Origin: Enterobacter sp. JBIWA008
GTDB taxonomy: Bacteria > Pseudomonadota > Gammaproteobacteria > Enterobacterales > Enterobacteriaceae
NCBI RefSeq assembly: GCF_019968765.1
Contig: NZ_CP074149.1
Location: 3,410,001-3,474,000 of the forward strand
Length of the DNA stretch: 64,000 nucleotides
Direction: 5' to 3'
The notes beneath the pieces are model-generated. The model did no database searches and had not been told where the DNA came from. It saw only the letters and a program-made list of their open reading frames with translations. The translations under genes were made by a program, and so were the position numbers. Of this stretch, positions 1-8,156 are shown piece by piece (within the stretch, counting starts at the first letter, position 1; each line of letters begins with the position of its first letter).

Positions 1-413
1 TGCCCCAGCGTACTACCAAAACGGTGCGGCTGTTCACGCTGCAGTTTCGGGTTCGCCATGCCTGCGACATCAATAAAGCCCCCCATCCCCAGAATGGAGT
101 TCAGGAAGAAGCGGGTAAAGTGGACCATCCCCTGATACGGGTCGCCCTGCAGGAAGTAGTTCACCATTACCGCAGGTTCTTCAAGGTTGCTGGTAAAGTT
201 ACTTAACCCGTTACGCGCTGGTTGTGGAACATAATCGCGCCATGCTACTGCCACCGGACGAACCACATACGGGTCCAGTACGTTGTAGTTGAAGCTATAC
301 ATTGAGCGGTTAAATCCTTCGAGAGGATCGGAGCGTCCCGTTTGCTCACCGGAGCTGGCGCAGCCCACAAGCATCGTCGCGCCAAGCGCAAGCGCCGACA
401 GCCGAAGTTTCAT
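1..413 (-). CDS. mlaA: MlaA (VacJ) outer-membrane lipoprotein, 3' part cut by window edge
   Basis: The first 137 codons of MlaA are present; the usual length is about 250 residues, so the rest lies beyond base 1. The protein starts with a lipoprotein signal and lipobox LVGC (Cys18), followed by the family signature DPLEGFNRSMYSFN and a FFLNSILGMGG segment. MlaA is the outer-membrane part of the Mla system: it forms a channel with porins and passes mislocalised phospholipids from the outer leaflet to periplasmic MlaC, keeping lipid asymmetry. The start is the ATG at 413 with GGGAGAT just upstream. A promoter-like pair lies at 497-524. High confidence from N-terminal sequence. Confidence 0.95.
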   Translation of the reverse strand, partial: MKLRLSALALGATMLVGCASSGEQTGRSDPLEGFNRSMYSFNYNVLDPYVVRPVAVAWRDYVPQPARNGLSNFTSNLEEPAVMVNYFLQGDPYQGMVHFTRFFLNSILGMGGFIDVAGMANPKLQREQPHRFGSTLG

Positions 414-496
414 AAATATCTCCCTGTTCAGTATGGCTATCGTTGATTGCCATCCGTAACGGAGCCGTTGACGCTCCGTCTGTAAACGTGCAAGCG

Positions 497-524
497 ATTG
501 TAACAGCACGTTTACCGATGTCTA
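497..524 (-). promoter_or_regulatory. Candidate sigma-70 promoter for mlaA
   Basis: On the minus strand TAGACA (524-519) and TACAAT (502-497) are separated by 16 bases, each one mismatch from consensus, about 85 bases upstream of the mlaA start. The rest of the 315-base mlaA-yfdC gap (414-728) shows no other feature I can support. Confidence 0.5.
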
Positions 525-728
525 TGAGCACAATTACGGGCAGTAACCACCGTGACTCTGATCTCAGCATAGCCTGGCTTTTGGAATTCGTTTCGCTGCC
601 AATTTTATAATGACTTTGAAAGAGATGTATCACCTTTGTTGTCATTGCCGCCAATTTAAGAGCATCCCCACAGGCATCCCGATAAAAGCCGCTACGCTTA
701 ACAGAAAGATCAACCTCCGGGAGCAAAT

Positions 729-1658
729 ATGAAAGACGTGGGCGAAGAAAAAATTGGCGAGAACAATGATGATCTTGAGATTGAAAGCGAGGAAAAAGCG
801 CGCGGAGAGAAGATAGAAATTGATGAAGATCGCCTCCCATCCCGCGCGATGGCCATCCACGAGCATATACGCCAGGATGGCGAAAAAGAGATGGAGCGCG
901 ACGCGATGGCCCTCTTCTGGTCAGCCATCGCTGCGGGACTCTCAATGGGCGCGTCACTGCTCGCCAAAGGGATATTTCATGTGCAGCTGGAAGGCGTACC
1001 CGGTGGATTTTTACTGGAGAACCTCGGTTATACCTTCGGCTTTATTATCGTCATCATGGCCCGCCAGCAGCTGTTTACCGAAAACACGGTGACCGCCGTT
1101 CTGCCGGTGATGCAAAACCCCACCCTCGGTAATTTCGGTTTATTGATGCGGCTCTGGAGCGTGGTCCTGCTGGGTAATATCATCGGCACGGGCATCGCGG
1201 CCTGGGCGTTTGAATATATGCCGATCTTTGATGAACCCACCCGGGATGCGTTTGTGAAAATCGGCATGGATGTAATGAAAAACACGCCGGTTGAGATGTT
1301 CTCAAACGCCATCATCTCTGGCTGGATTATCGCCACGATGGTGTGGATGTTCCCTTCAGCGGGCAGCGCCAAAATTGTGGTGATCATATTGATGACCTGG
1401 CTGATTGCGCTGGCGGACACCACGCATATTGTGGTCGGTACCGTTGAAATCCTCTATCTGGTCTTTAACGGTACGCTTCACTGGAGCGATTTTTTCTGGC
1501 CGTTCGCTCTACCGACGCTGGCAGGAAACATTTGCGGCGGAACGTTTATCTTCGCGCTGTTAAGCCATGCCCAAATTCGTAACGACATGTCGAACAAACG
1601 CAAAGCTGAGCTTAAGGCACGGGAAAATAATGATAAATCGACAAAAAAATCGTCCTGA
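729..1658 (+). CDS. yfdC: YfdC, formate/nitrite-transporter (FNT) family membrane protein
   Basis: 309 residues, against 310 in E. coli YfdC. An acidic and basic cytoplasmic N-terminal tail (about residues 1-55, rich in E, K and R) precedes about six hydrophobic segments from residue 60 to 285, as in FNT channels (FocA, NirC), and a short lysine-rich tail ends the protein. FNT proteins form pentameric channels for small monovalent anions; the substrate of YfdC itself is not established. Position between mlaA and tRNA argW is as in E. coli. The ATG at 729 is preceded by GGGAGC. Family assignment is firm, transport role is inferred. Confidence 0.93.
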   Translation: MKDVGEEKIGENNDDLEIESEEKARGEKIEIDEDRLPSRAMAIHEHIRQDGEKEMERDAMALFWSAIAAGLSMGASLLAKGIFHVQLEGVPGGFLLENLGYTFGFIIVIMARQQLFTENTVTAVLPVMQNPTLGNFGLLMRLWSVVLLGNIIGTGIAAWAFEYMPIFDEPTRDAFVKIGMDVMKNTPVEMFSNAIISGWIIATMVWMFPSAGSAKIVVIILMTWLIALADTTHIVVGTVEILYLVFNGTLHWSDFFWPFALPTLAGNICGGTFIFALLSHAQIRNDMSNKRKAELKARENNDKSTKKSS

Positions 1659-1733
1659 ATGGTGACTCTTTGAGCAGTCAGGCGGCTATGCGCTTAACGC
1701 AAAGTGTAAATAAGGCTATACTCGTGCCGCCTC

Positions 1734-1808
1734 GTCCCCTTAGTTAAATGGATATAACGAGCCCCTCCTAAGGGCTAGTTGCAGGTTCGATTCCTGCAGG
1801 GGACACCA
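1734..1808 (+). tRNA. argW: tRNA-Arg (anticodon CCU)
   Basis: A 75-nt cloverleaf: acceptor GTCCCCT pairs with AGGGGAC, the anticodon loop reads CTCCTAA (CCU, Arg AGG codons), the T-arm is GCAGGTTCGATTCCTGC, and CCA is encoded at 1806-1808. argW is a known prophage integration site in E. coli, and degraded foreign-looking DNA follows here. Confidence 0.98.
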
Positions 1809-1919
1809 TTTCCAACAGAACCCGCCTCTCCGCTTCAGAACCAAACACCGATCACACCTTTATAATTAGACATTTATACTCAACCGAAGCGAACCAAAGG
1901 GAATGACTACAGCAAACTT

Positions 1920-2000
1920 TTACGGGCATATTGTGGGCACACCGATCAGCCAGCCGGAGTAGAAGATACGTTCTAACTGGGTTAGTTCGGATTTGTTCAT
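1920..2000 (-). pseudogene. TssL/DotU-like N-terminal remnant (26 codons)
   Basis: An ATG at 2000 overlaps the TGA of the upstream tssK-like fragment as ATGA, the usual translationally coupled arrangement in T6SS operons. It reads MNKSELTQLERIFYSGWLIG and then hits TAA at 1922-1920 after 26 codons. tssL normally follows tssK, and the sequence is compatible with the start of a DotU/TssL protein, but it is too short for a firm call. The break falls about 110 bases from the argW 3' end, as expected for a deletion or excision scar. Confidence 0.4.
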
Positions 2001-2278
2001 GTGCGCAGCACCGCAAAGAGTTCAAGGTTCAAATATCCCAGTGAGCCCGGGGTGTAGAAGGTGCAGCTTCTCGCTTCCAGCATCGCCCGCGCTGCATCTG
2101 TACTCAGATCCAGAGAGAAATACTGGTTCTCAAGACGTAACGGGATAGCCGATGGAACGTAGTTCAGAGGCTTGATAACCATCCCGCTCAGGGCCACATT
2201 CACCACATCAGACACATTATCAAAGCTGCCTGCTTTACACAGCTGCGGGAATTTCGTCTGAAGTTCATGATTCGGCAT
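1997..2278 (-). pseudogene. tssK: C-terminal fragment of T6SS baseplate protein TssK
   Basis: 93 codons remain of a protein that is usually about 445 residues. The fragment has the conserved TssK C-terminal pattern: an FPQLCKAGS block, a DVVNVALSG block, a PSAIPLRLENQYFSLD block and an LNLELFAVL end. TssK links the T6SS membrane complex (TssLM) to the baseplate. The apparent ATG start is probably an internal methionine; no TssK-like sequence continues upstream of about 2300. With the TssL-like stub it is the relic of an operon reading toward argW. Identification is by motif recognition only. Confidence 0.6.
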
Positions 2279-2326
2279 GGAGGAGCAAGTGATAAATAAA
2301 CGTGTAAATTTTTAATTTGGTGCAAA

Positions 2327-2605
2327 TCAACAACACCGCTCTTTTTCTTTACGCTTTCCCTTTGAGCGATAACGCTTCTGCTTTCCGAGCAGGCAAGGAA
2401 AGACGCTCTCCATGCGACTGTCTATAAAATCTGTGAAATCAAGCACCTCCTGAACTGCCGCTTTTTTAATCAAAAACGAGTAATAGCACATATCGTATAA
2501 CGGTGCTACATTACGCCGCCCACCTAACGTCAGCAGTGGCCAGGCAACGCCGTAAAGATCGGTAAAGCCTGCAACCATGACCTTGTCCAACGGTCTAATT
2601 GGCAC
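2327..2605 (-). CDS. Unrecognised 92-residue ORF in remnant region
   Basis: An open frame between the tssK fragment and lpxP, antisense to the lpxP upstream region. The product has a hydrophobic N-terminal half with a GGRRNVAPLYDMCYYSFL stretch and a very basic C-terminus (KQKRYRSKGKRKEKE, then CC). I recognise no family. The local composition is AT-richer than the neighbours, as in the rest of 1.81-2.65 kb. It may be the end of a decayed gene carried with the T6SS remnant, or a chance frame. A shorter start at 2578 is possible. Confidence 0.25.
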   Translation of the reverse strand: MPIRPLDKVMVAGFTDLYGVAWPLLTLGGRRNVAPLYDMCYYSFLIKKAAVQEVLDFTDFIDSRMESVFPCLLGKQKRYRSKGKRKEKERCC

Positions 2606-2656
2606 ATGGTATCGCTTTATGCGTTACTTTCACCGGCTTTACATAGGTTCACTATT

Positions 2657-3574
2657 TTGTCTCAATCCCAATTCAAACGTGCGTTTTTACACCCGCGTTA
2701 CTGGTTTACATGGTTTGGTCTTGGCGTACTCTGGCTGCTGGTTCAACTTCCGTACCCTGTCCTGCGCTTGCTGGGGTCAAAACTGGGCAGTGCTTCCCGC
2801 GTTTTCCTGAAACGTCGCGAATCCATCGCGCGTAAAAATATTGAGCTTTGTTTTCCGCAGTACAATGCCGTAGAGCGCGAGAAACTTATTGCTGAAAACT
2901 TCAAGTCTATCGGCATGGCGCTGCTTGAAACCGGAATGGCCTGGTTCTGGCCAGATGAGCGTGTCCGAAAATGGTTTGACGTTGAAGGACTGGATAACCT
3001 TAAACGCGCTCAGGTGCAAAAACGCGGCGTGATGGTCGTCGGCGTTCACTTTATGTCGCTGGAGCTGGGCGGTCGCGTGATGGGGCTTTGTCAGCCAATG
3101 ATGGCGACCTACAGACCGCACAACAGTGCATTGATGGAGTGGGTGCAGACACGAGGCCGTATGCGTTCCAATAAGGCGATGATTAGCCGTAACAACCTGC
3201 GCGGTATGGTCGGTGCCCTGAAGAAAGGAGAAGCCGTCTGGTTTGCACCCGATCAGGATTATGGACGTAAAGGCAGCAGCTTTGCGCCCTTCTTTGCGGT
3301 GAAAGACGTTGCGACGACTAACGGTACCTTTGTCATTTCACGTCTGTCTGGTGCCTCCATGCTGACCGTGACGATGGTGAGAAAAGCAGATAAGTCAGGC
3401 TACCGTTTGCACATCTCCCCTGAAATGGCTAACTATCCGGAAAACGAGTGCGAAGCCGCCGCGTTTATCAATAAAGTCATCGAAACTGAAATCATGCGCG
3501 CGCCAGAGCAGTATCTGTGGATGCATCGTCGTTTTAAAACCCGCCCTCTTGGCGAAGCCTCGCTCTATATTTAG
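2657..3574 (+). CDS. lpxP: LpxP, lipid A palmitoleoyl acyltransferase
   Basis: LpxP replaces LpxL at low temperature, adding palmitoleate from acyl-ACP to Kdo2-lipid IVA at the inner face of the inner membrane. The sequence follows E. coli LpxP almost throughout, with an HX4E acyltransferase motif in VGVHFMSLELGG and the blocks YRPHN and WFAPDQDYGRKGSSFAPFF; a membrane anchor lies in the first 35 residues. A TTG start at 2657 with TAGG nine bases upstream gives 305 residues (E. coli 306) and matches the family N-terminus. The open frame reaches back to an ATG at 2606, but that adds 17 non-conserved residues. An ATT at 2654 is also possible. Confidence 0.93.
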   Translation: MSQSQFKRAFLHPRYWFTWFGLGVLWLLVQLPYPVLRLLGSKLGSASRVFLKRRESIARKNIELCFPQYNAVEREKLIAENFKSIGMALLETGMAWFWPDERVRKWFDVEGLDNLKRAQVQKRGVMVVGVHFMSLELGGRVMGLCQPMMATYRPHNSALMEWVQTRGRMRSNKAMISRNNLRGMVGALKKGEAVWFAPDQDYGRKGSSFAPFFAVKDVATTNGTFVISRLSGASMLTVTMVRKADKSGYRLHISPEMANYPENECEAAAFINKVIETEIMRAPEQYLWMHRRFKTRPLGEASLYI

Positions 3575-3583
3575 CCCTTCATG

Positions 3584-3615
3584 AAGGTTAGTTTCGCCAG
3601 GAAACTAACCTTTTC
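3584..3615 (+). terminator. Rho-independent terminator after lpxP
   Basis: A perfect 12-bp stem, AAGGTTAGTTTC with GAAACTAACCTT around a GCCAG loop, ends in a short T tract 10 bases after the lpxP stop. The stretch from here to about 3850 holds nothing else I can support. Confidence 0.85.
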
Positions 3616-3850
3616 AATCACATGTCATCCCGCTGAATTATCGTCTTTCATTGCGTCGCCCAAAGTGAATTTATTACGAAGCGAAATCAAACTGTCGCCG
3701 TTCCACGACACTCGTAAGTAACGGAAATTATTTAAAAAAATGCCTCTTGTCACCCCTCATTTTTAGGCGTACATTAGCGCCGTCTGGCAACAGGAAAGCA
3801 CAGAATTCTGAGCTGGAGTTAACGGTTTAACGGGAAAATTCTCATTTCCG

Positions 3851-3878
3851 TTTTGACCGGATTTCAGTTCTCTATAAT
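3851..3878 (+). promoter_or_regulatory. Candidate promoter for ypdK
   Basis: A consensus TATAAT (3873-3878) lies 16 bases after TTTTGA (3851-3856); the better hexamer TTGACC (3853-3858) would leave only 14. It sits about 53 bases before the ypdK GTG. Confidence 0.45.
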
Positions 3879-3931
3879 CAGGTGGACTCTGTTTTTAAAT
3901 GCGTACCACAAGATACGCGGAGCGATGAAAC

Positions 3932-4003
3932 GTGAAATATTTCTTTATGGGCATTTCGGTGATTGTTTTAGTCTGGGCCGGAACCTTTGCCCTGATGATC
4001 TAG
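3932..4003 (+). CDS. ypdK: YpdK, 23-residue membrane micropeptide
   Basis: A 23-residue frame with GTG start, basic N-terminus (KYFF) and a single hydrophobic segment ending in WAGTFALMI. This matches the E. coli small membrane protein YpdK in sequence and position between lpxP and alaC. GGAG at 3919-3922 lies nine bases upstream of the GTG, and a strong terminator follows 18 bases after the stop. YpdK is a verified small inner-membrane protein in E. coli, with no known function. It is too short for normal ORF calling. A longer ATG frame in another register over the same DNA is a shadow. Confidence 0.88.
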   Translation: MKYFFMGISVIVLVWAGTFALMI

Positions 4004-4020
4004 TGAAGAACATGCAGTCA

Positions 4021-4051
4021 AAAAAACAGGAGCCATTGGCTCCTGTTTTTT
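4021..4051. terminator. Bidirectional terminator between ypdK and alaC
   Basis: CAGGAGCC and GGCTCCTG form a stem with an ATT loop, flanked by six A on one side and eight T on the other, so it can stop both ypdK and convergent alaC transcripts. Confidence 0.9.
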
Positions 4052-4056
4052 TTATG

Positions 4057-5295
4057 TCATGACGATGCGGGATGTTCTGCGACGCTCTTTGAGGCGAGAA
4101 GACCATCGGCCCGGAACATACTCTTGATGCCCCTCACCGCCTGACGAATACGGTCGCTGTTTTCAATCAGGGCAAATCGCACATGGGTGTCGCCATAATC
4201 ACCGAATCCAATGCCCGGTGACACACACACCTTCGCATCCTGAAGCAGTTTTTTGGCAAACTCCAGCGAACCCATCGCCGCGTACGGCTCCGGAATTTTC
4301 GCCCAGACATACATGGATGCCTTCGGCATTTCGACCATCCAGCCTGCTTCATGCAAGCCTTTTACCAGCACGTCGCGACGGCGCTTATACTGAGCGGCAA
4401 TCTCGTGAACGCACTGCTGATCGCCCTCCAGGGCAGCGATAGCCGCGACCTGCAGCGGCGTGAAGGTGCCGTAATCGTGATAACTCTTAATGCGCGCCAG
4501 GGCACTCACCAGCGTCTTGTTACCCACCATAAAGCCAATACGCCAGCCCGCCATGTTGTAGCTTTTCGACAGCGTAAAGAACTCTACCGCCACGTCACGC
4601 GCGCCAGGGACCTGCATAATCGACGGAGCCTTCCAGCCGTCATAGACGATGTCCGCATAGGCTAAATCGTGAACCACCAGCACGTCATAACGCTTGGCCA
4701 GCGCGACAACTTTCTCGAAGAAATCAAGCTCCACGCACTGGGCCGTTGGGTTCGACGGGAAGCCGAGGATCATCATCTTGGGTTTCGGATAGCTTTCGCG
4801 AATCGCACGTTCCAGTTCGTTAAAGAAATCGACACCTTCCACCAGCGGCACAGAGCGGACCTGCGCCCCGGCAATCACCGCGCCGTAGATATGGATCGGG
4901 TAGCTTGGATTAGGCACCAGCACCGTATCACCATGATCCAGCGTGGCCAGCATCAGGTGTGCCAGCCCCTCTTTCGAACCGATGGTGACAATCGCTTCAC
5001 TTTCCGGATCGATATCAACCTGATAGCGATCCTGATACCAGCGCGAGATCGCGCGACGTAACCTGGGAATACCGCGAGAGGTTGAGTAGCCGTGCGTATC
5101 CGGGCGCTGGGCAACCGTGCAGAGCTTCTCAACGATATGCAGCGGCGTTGGGCCGTCAGGGTTACCCATGCTGAAATCAATGATATCTTCGCCGCGACGA
5201 CGCGCAGCCATCTTCAGTTCAGCGGTGATGTTGAAAACATAAGGGGGGAGACGATCGATACGCGTGAAACGGCGTTCAGGACTGAATTCAGCCAT
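4057..5295 (-). CDS. alaC: AlaC, glutamate-pyruvate (alanine) aminotransferase
   Basis: 412 residues, equal to E. coli AlaC (YfdZ). It is a cytosolic PLP class I/II aminotransferase making alanine from pyruvate and glutamate, one of three main alanine transaminases with AlaA and AvtA. Visible motifs are GNPDGPTP near residue 45, the PNPSYPIH block near 128, VVHDLAYAD near 208 and the PLP lysine in [12 protein letters not shown] (about K244). The start has GAGG upstream. It is transcribed away from ypdA. The 386-base gap 5296-5681 must hold both promoters, but no convincing hexamer pair stood out. Confidence 0.97.
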   Translation of the reverse strand: MAEFSPERRFTRIDRLPPYVFNITAELKMAARRRGEDIIDFSMGNPDGPTPLHIVEKLCTVAQRPDTHGYSTSRGIPRLRRAISRWYQDRYQVDIDPESEAIVTIGSKEGLAHLMLATLDHGDTVLVPNPSYPIHIYGAVIAGAQVRSVPLVEGVDFFNELERAIRESYPKPKMMILGFPSNPTAQCVELDFFEKVVALAKRYDVLVVHDLAYADIVYDGWKAPSIMQVPGARDVAVEFFTLSKSYNMAGWRIGFMVGNKTLVSALARIKSYHDYGTFTPLQVAAIAALEGDQQCVHEIAAQYKRRRDVLVKGLHEAGWMVEMPKASMYVWAKIPEPYAAMGSLEFAKKLLQDAKVCVSPGIGFGDYGDTHVRFALIENSDRIRQAVRGIKSMFRADGLLASKSVAEHPASS

Positions 5296-5681
5296 AGATT
5301 CCTCAGATTAACGTTAGCGCCCGGACCGTCCGAGCGACGCTGCCACCGATGTGGCATGTTTAGAAAATAACCTGAAAAAAATCATGCTGTCGAGAGGGAA
5401 ATGAAAAAAAAGCGATCGTCTGAAAACCGGATCCCGGCAGCGCCTAAAAGCGGAAGCTTCTGTTTCGGAATCGGCTTTCTGGTAGCTGTTATTTAACAGG
5501 ATGATATCAAACCAGTTACCTGATGACGCACCGTTAAGAAAAAAACAGGTCGCATCGGTCACCGCCAGATAATCCCCTTTACAAATTATGGCTTTTCCTC
5601 ATTTGATAAACCCGACGGATAGCTGGTCAATACGCGTCAGGTTTTTTATCATGGTTCTTTCCCGTTTTCCCAGGTCTACTC

Positions 5682-7388
5682 GTGCACGAAATATTCACTA
5701 TGCTGCTGGCGGTTTTTGACCGTGCGGCATTAATGCTGATTTGCCTGTTCTTCCTCATTCGCATTCGCCTGTTTCGCGAGCTGTTGCACAAATCAGCCCA
5801 CTCGCCAAAAGAGCTGCTGGCCGTTACCGCCATCTTTTCGCTGTTTGCCCTGTTCAGCACCTGGTCAGGCGTGCCGGTAGAGGGGTCGCTGGTTAACGTT
5901 CGCATAATCGCTGTTATGTCCGGCGGGATTTTATTTGGCCCGTGGGTGGGGGTTATCACCGGTCTGATTGCCGGAACCCATCGCTACCTGATTGATATCG
6001 GTGGCGTAACGGCGGTACCGTGCTTTATCACCAGCATTATTGCCGGAGTGCTTTCCGGCTGGATCAGCCGCAAAATCCCGAAAAAACAGCGCTGGCGCGC
6101 CGGTATCGTCGCAGGCATGGTGTGCGAAACGCTGACCATGATCCTGGTCGTCGTCTGGGCCCCCACCACTGCGCTGGGGCTGGATATCGTCTCGAAAATC
6201 GGTATTCCGATGATAGTGGGCAGCGTCTGTATCGGTTTTATCGTGCTGCTGGTGCAAAGCGTTGAAGGAGAAAAAGAGGCCAGCGCCGCCCGTCAGGCCA
6301 AGCTGGCGCTGGATATCGCCAACAAAACGCTGCCGCTCTTCCGCCATGTGAACGCGGAGTCGTTGCGTCAGGTCTGTGAGATCATTCGTCACGACATTCA
6401 CGCTGACGCCGTCGCGATCACCAATATTGACCACGTGCTCGCCTACGTTGGCGTCGGGGAGCACAACTATCGCGACAACGATGACACCATAAGCCCGACC
6501 ACCAGACAGGCGATTAACTACGGTAAAATCATTATTAAAAACAATGATGAAGCCCACCGAACGCCGGAAATCCACTCAATGCTGGTGATCCCGCTGTGGG
6601 AGAAAGGTGTCGTAACGGGCACGCTGAAAATTTATTACTGTCACGCGCATCAGATCACCTCCACGCTACAGGAGATGGCCATCGGCCTGTCGCAGATTAT
6701 CTCCACCCAGCTTGAGGTTTCGCGGGCGGAACAGCTGCGCGAGATGGCAAATAAGGCAGAACTGCGCGCGCTGCAGAGTAAAATCAATCCCCATTTCCTG
6801 TTTAACGCCCTGAACGCTATCTCCTCGTCCATTCGTCTTAATCCGGATACCGCGCGCCAGCTGATTTTTAACCTGTCGCGCTATCTGCGCTACAACATCG
6901 AGCTGAAAGATGACGAGCAGATCGACATCAAAAAAGAGCTGTATCAGATTAAAGACTACATCGCGATTGAGCAGGCGCGCTTTGGTGACAAGCTCACGGT
7001 CATTTACGATATTGATGAAGAGGTCAACTGCGTGATCCCGAGCCTGCTTATACAGCCGCTGGTCGAAAACGCGATTGTTCACGGCATTCAACCCTGTAAA
7101 GGCAAAGGGGTGGTCACCATCAGCATCACCGAAAGCGGCAACCGCGTGCGTATTGCCGTGCGCGATACCGGCCACGGAATTGATCCTAAAGTCATTGAGC
7201 GCGTGGAGTCTAACGAGATGCCCGGAAATAAAATCGGCCTGCTGAACGTTCACCACCGGGTCAAGCTGCTTTACGGCGATGGACTGCACATTCAGCGTCT
7301 TGAGCCGGGCACCGAAATTGCTTTTTACGTCCCGAATGAACGCTCTCTCGTTCATACGACGACAACACTGTTACCTCAGGGTGAGTAA
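5682..7388 (+). CDS. ypdA: YpdA (PyrS), LytS-type sensor histidine kinase
   Basis: 568 residues (E. coli about 565). Order: a 5TM-5TMR_LYT membrane sensor (about 1-195), a GAF domain (about 215-345), a His_kinase region with H371 in [16 protein letters not shown], and an HATPase region with VENAIVHGI and DTGHGIDP. In E. coli this kinase with YpdB responds to extracellular pyruvate and drives the transporter gene yhjX, interacting with the related BtsSR system. The GTG start (MHEIF) matches the family N-terminus. ypdB begins two bases after its stop. The yhjX target is not in this window. Confidence 0.95.
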   Translation: MHEIFTMLLAVFDRAALMLICLFFLIRIRLFRELLHKSAHSPKELLAVTAIFSLFALFSTWSGVPVEGSLVNVRIIAVMSGGILFGPWVGVITGLIAGTHRYLIDIGGVTAVPCFITSIIAGVLSGWISRKIPKKQRWRAGIVAGMVCETLTMILVVVWAPTTALGLDIVSKIGIPMIVGSVCIGFIVLLVQSVEGEKEASAARQAKLALDIANKTLPLFRHVNAESLRQVCEIIRHDIHADAVAITNIDHVLAYVGVGEHNYRDNDDTISPTTRQAINYGKIIIKNNDEAHRTPEIHSMLVIPLWEKGVVTGTLKIYYCHAHQITSTLQEMAIGLSQIISTQLEVSRAEQLREMANKAELRALQSKINPHFLFNALNAISSSIRLNPDTARQLIFNLSRYLRYNIELKDDEQIDIKKELYQIKDYIAIEQARFGDKLTVIYDIDEEVNCVIPSLLIQPLVENAIVHGIQPCKGKGVVTISITESGNRVRIAVRDTGHGIDPKVIERVESNEMPGNKIGLLNVHHRVKLLYGDGLHIQRLEPGTEIAFYVPNERSLVHTTTTLLPQGE

Positions 7389-7389
7389 T

Positions 7390-8121
7390 ATGAAAGTCAT
7401 CATCGTAGAAGATGAATTCCTCGCTCAACAGGAGCTCACCTGGCTTATCAAAACCCACAGCCAGATGGAGATTGTGGGTACGTTTGATGATGGTCTGGAC
7501 GTGCTGAAATTTTTGCAGCATAACCGGGTCGACGCCATTTTCCTGGATATCAATATTCCGTCGCTGGATGGCGTGTTGCTGGCGCAAAACATCAATCAGT
7601 TTGCCCATAAGCCGTTTATTGTTTTCGTTACCGCCTGGAAAGAGCACGCCGTAGAGGCCTTCGAGCTGGAGGCGTTTGACTACATTCTTAAGCCTTATCA
7701 GGAGTCGCGAATTGTCAGCATGCTGCAAAAGCTGGAGGCCGCCTGGCAGCAGCAGACCGCTCCCGCTAGCGCCACCCCAACGGTACGGGAAAACGACACC
7801 ATTAATCTGGTCAAAGACGAGCGCATTATCGTGACGCCGGTCAACGATATCTACTACGCCGAAGCGCATGAAAAGATGACGTTTGTCTATACGCGGCGGG
7901 AATCGTACGTGATGGCGATGAACATTACCGAATTCTGCAGCAAGCTGCCGGCTGCCCACTTTTTCCGCTGCCATCGTTCGTTCTGCGTAAATTTAAATAA
8001 GATCCGCGAGATCGAACCCTGGTTTAACAACACCTATATCTTGCGTCTGAAGGATCTGGATTTTCAGGTGCCGGTGAGCCGCAGCAAGGTGAAAGAGTTT
8101 CGTCAGCTGATGCACCTGTAA
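7390..8121 (+). CDS. ypdB: YpdB (PyrR), LytTR response regulator
   Basis: 243 residues (E. coli 244). The receiver domain has the acidic pair E7/D8, phospho-acceptor D53 in FLDINIPS and switch lysine K105 region KPYQES; a LytTR DNA-binding domain runs from about 135 to the end. An upstream in-frame start at 7279 would overlap ypdA by 110 bases; the ATG at 7390 is chosen because MKVIIVEDEF is the family start and GGTGAG precedes it. In E. coli ypdC and the fry PTS genes follow; here a terminator and glk follow directly. Confidence 0.96.
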   Translation: MKVIIVEDEFLAQQELTWLIKTHSQMEIVGTFDDGLDVLKFLQHNRVDAIFLDINIPSLDGVLLAQNINQFAHKPFIVFVTAWKEHAVEAFELEAFDYILKPYQESRIVSMLQKLEAAWQQQTAPASATPTVRENDTINLVKDERIIVTPVNDIYYAEAHEKMTFVYTRRESYVMAMNITEFCSKLPAAHFFRCHRSFCVNLNKIREIEPWFNNTYILRLKDLDFQVPVSRSKVKEFRQLMHL

Positions 8122-8125
8122 AGAA

Positions 8126-8152
8126 AAGGCCCTCTCCTGCGGGAGAGGGCTC
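8126..8152. terminator. Terminator/repeat hairpin between ypdB and glk
   Basis: GCCCTCTCC and GGAGAGGGC pair around TGCG, between the convergent ypdB and glk stops. The CCCTCTCC/GGAGAGGG core recurs at 42239, 46767 and 63546. Confidence 0.7.
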
Positions 8153-8156
8153 TGTG

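Noticed and set aside
346..957. 203-codon minus-strand frame between mlaA and yfdC
   Set aside because: It overlaps the conserved mlaA N-terminus and the yfdC coding region and shows no conserved pattern.
1734..2000. Phage attachment repeat downstream of argW
   Set aside because: No second copy of the argW 3' end was found in the window, so att sites cannot be claimed.
2327..2605. Idea that the orphan ORF is a HipA-type kinase end, from its APLYD string
   Set aside because: Only five residues agree and the surrounding HipA motifs are absent.
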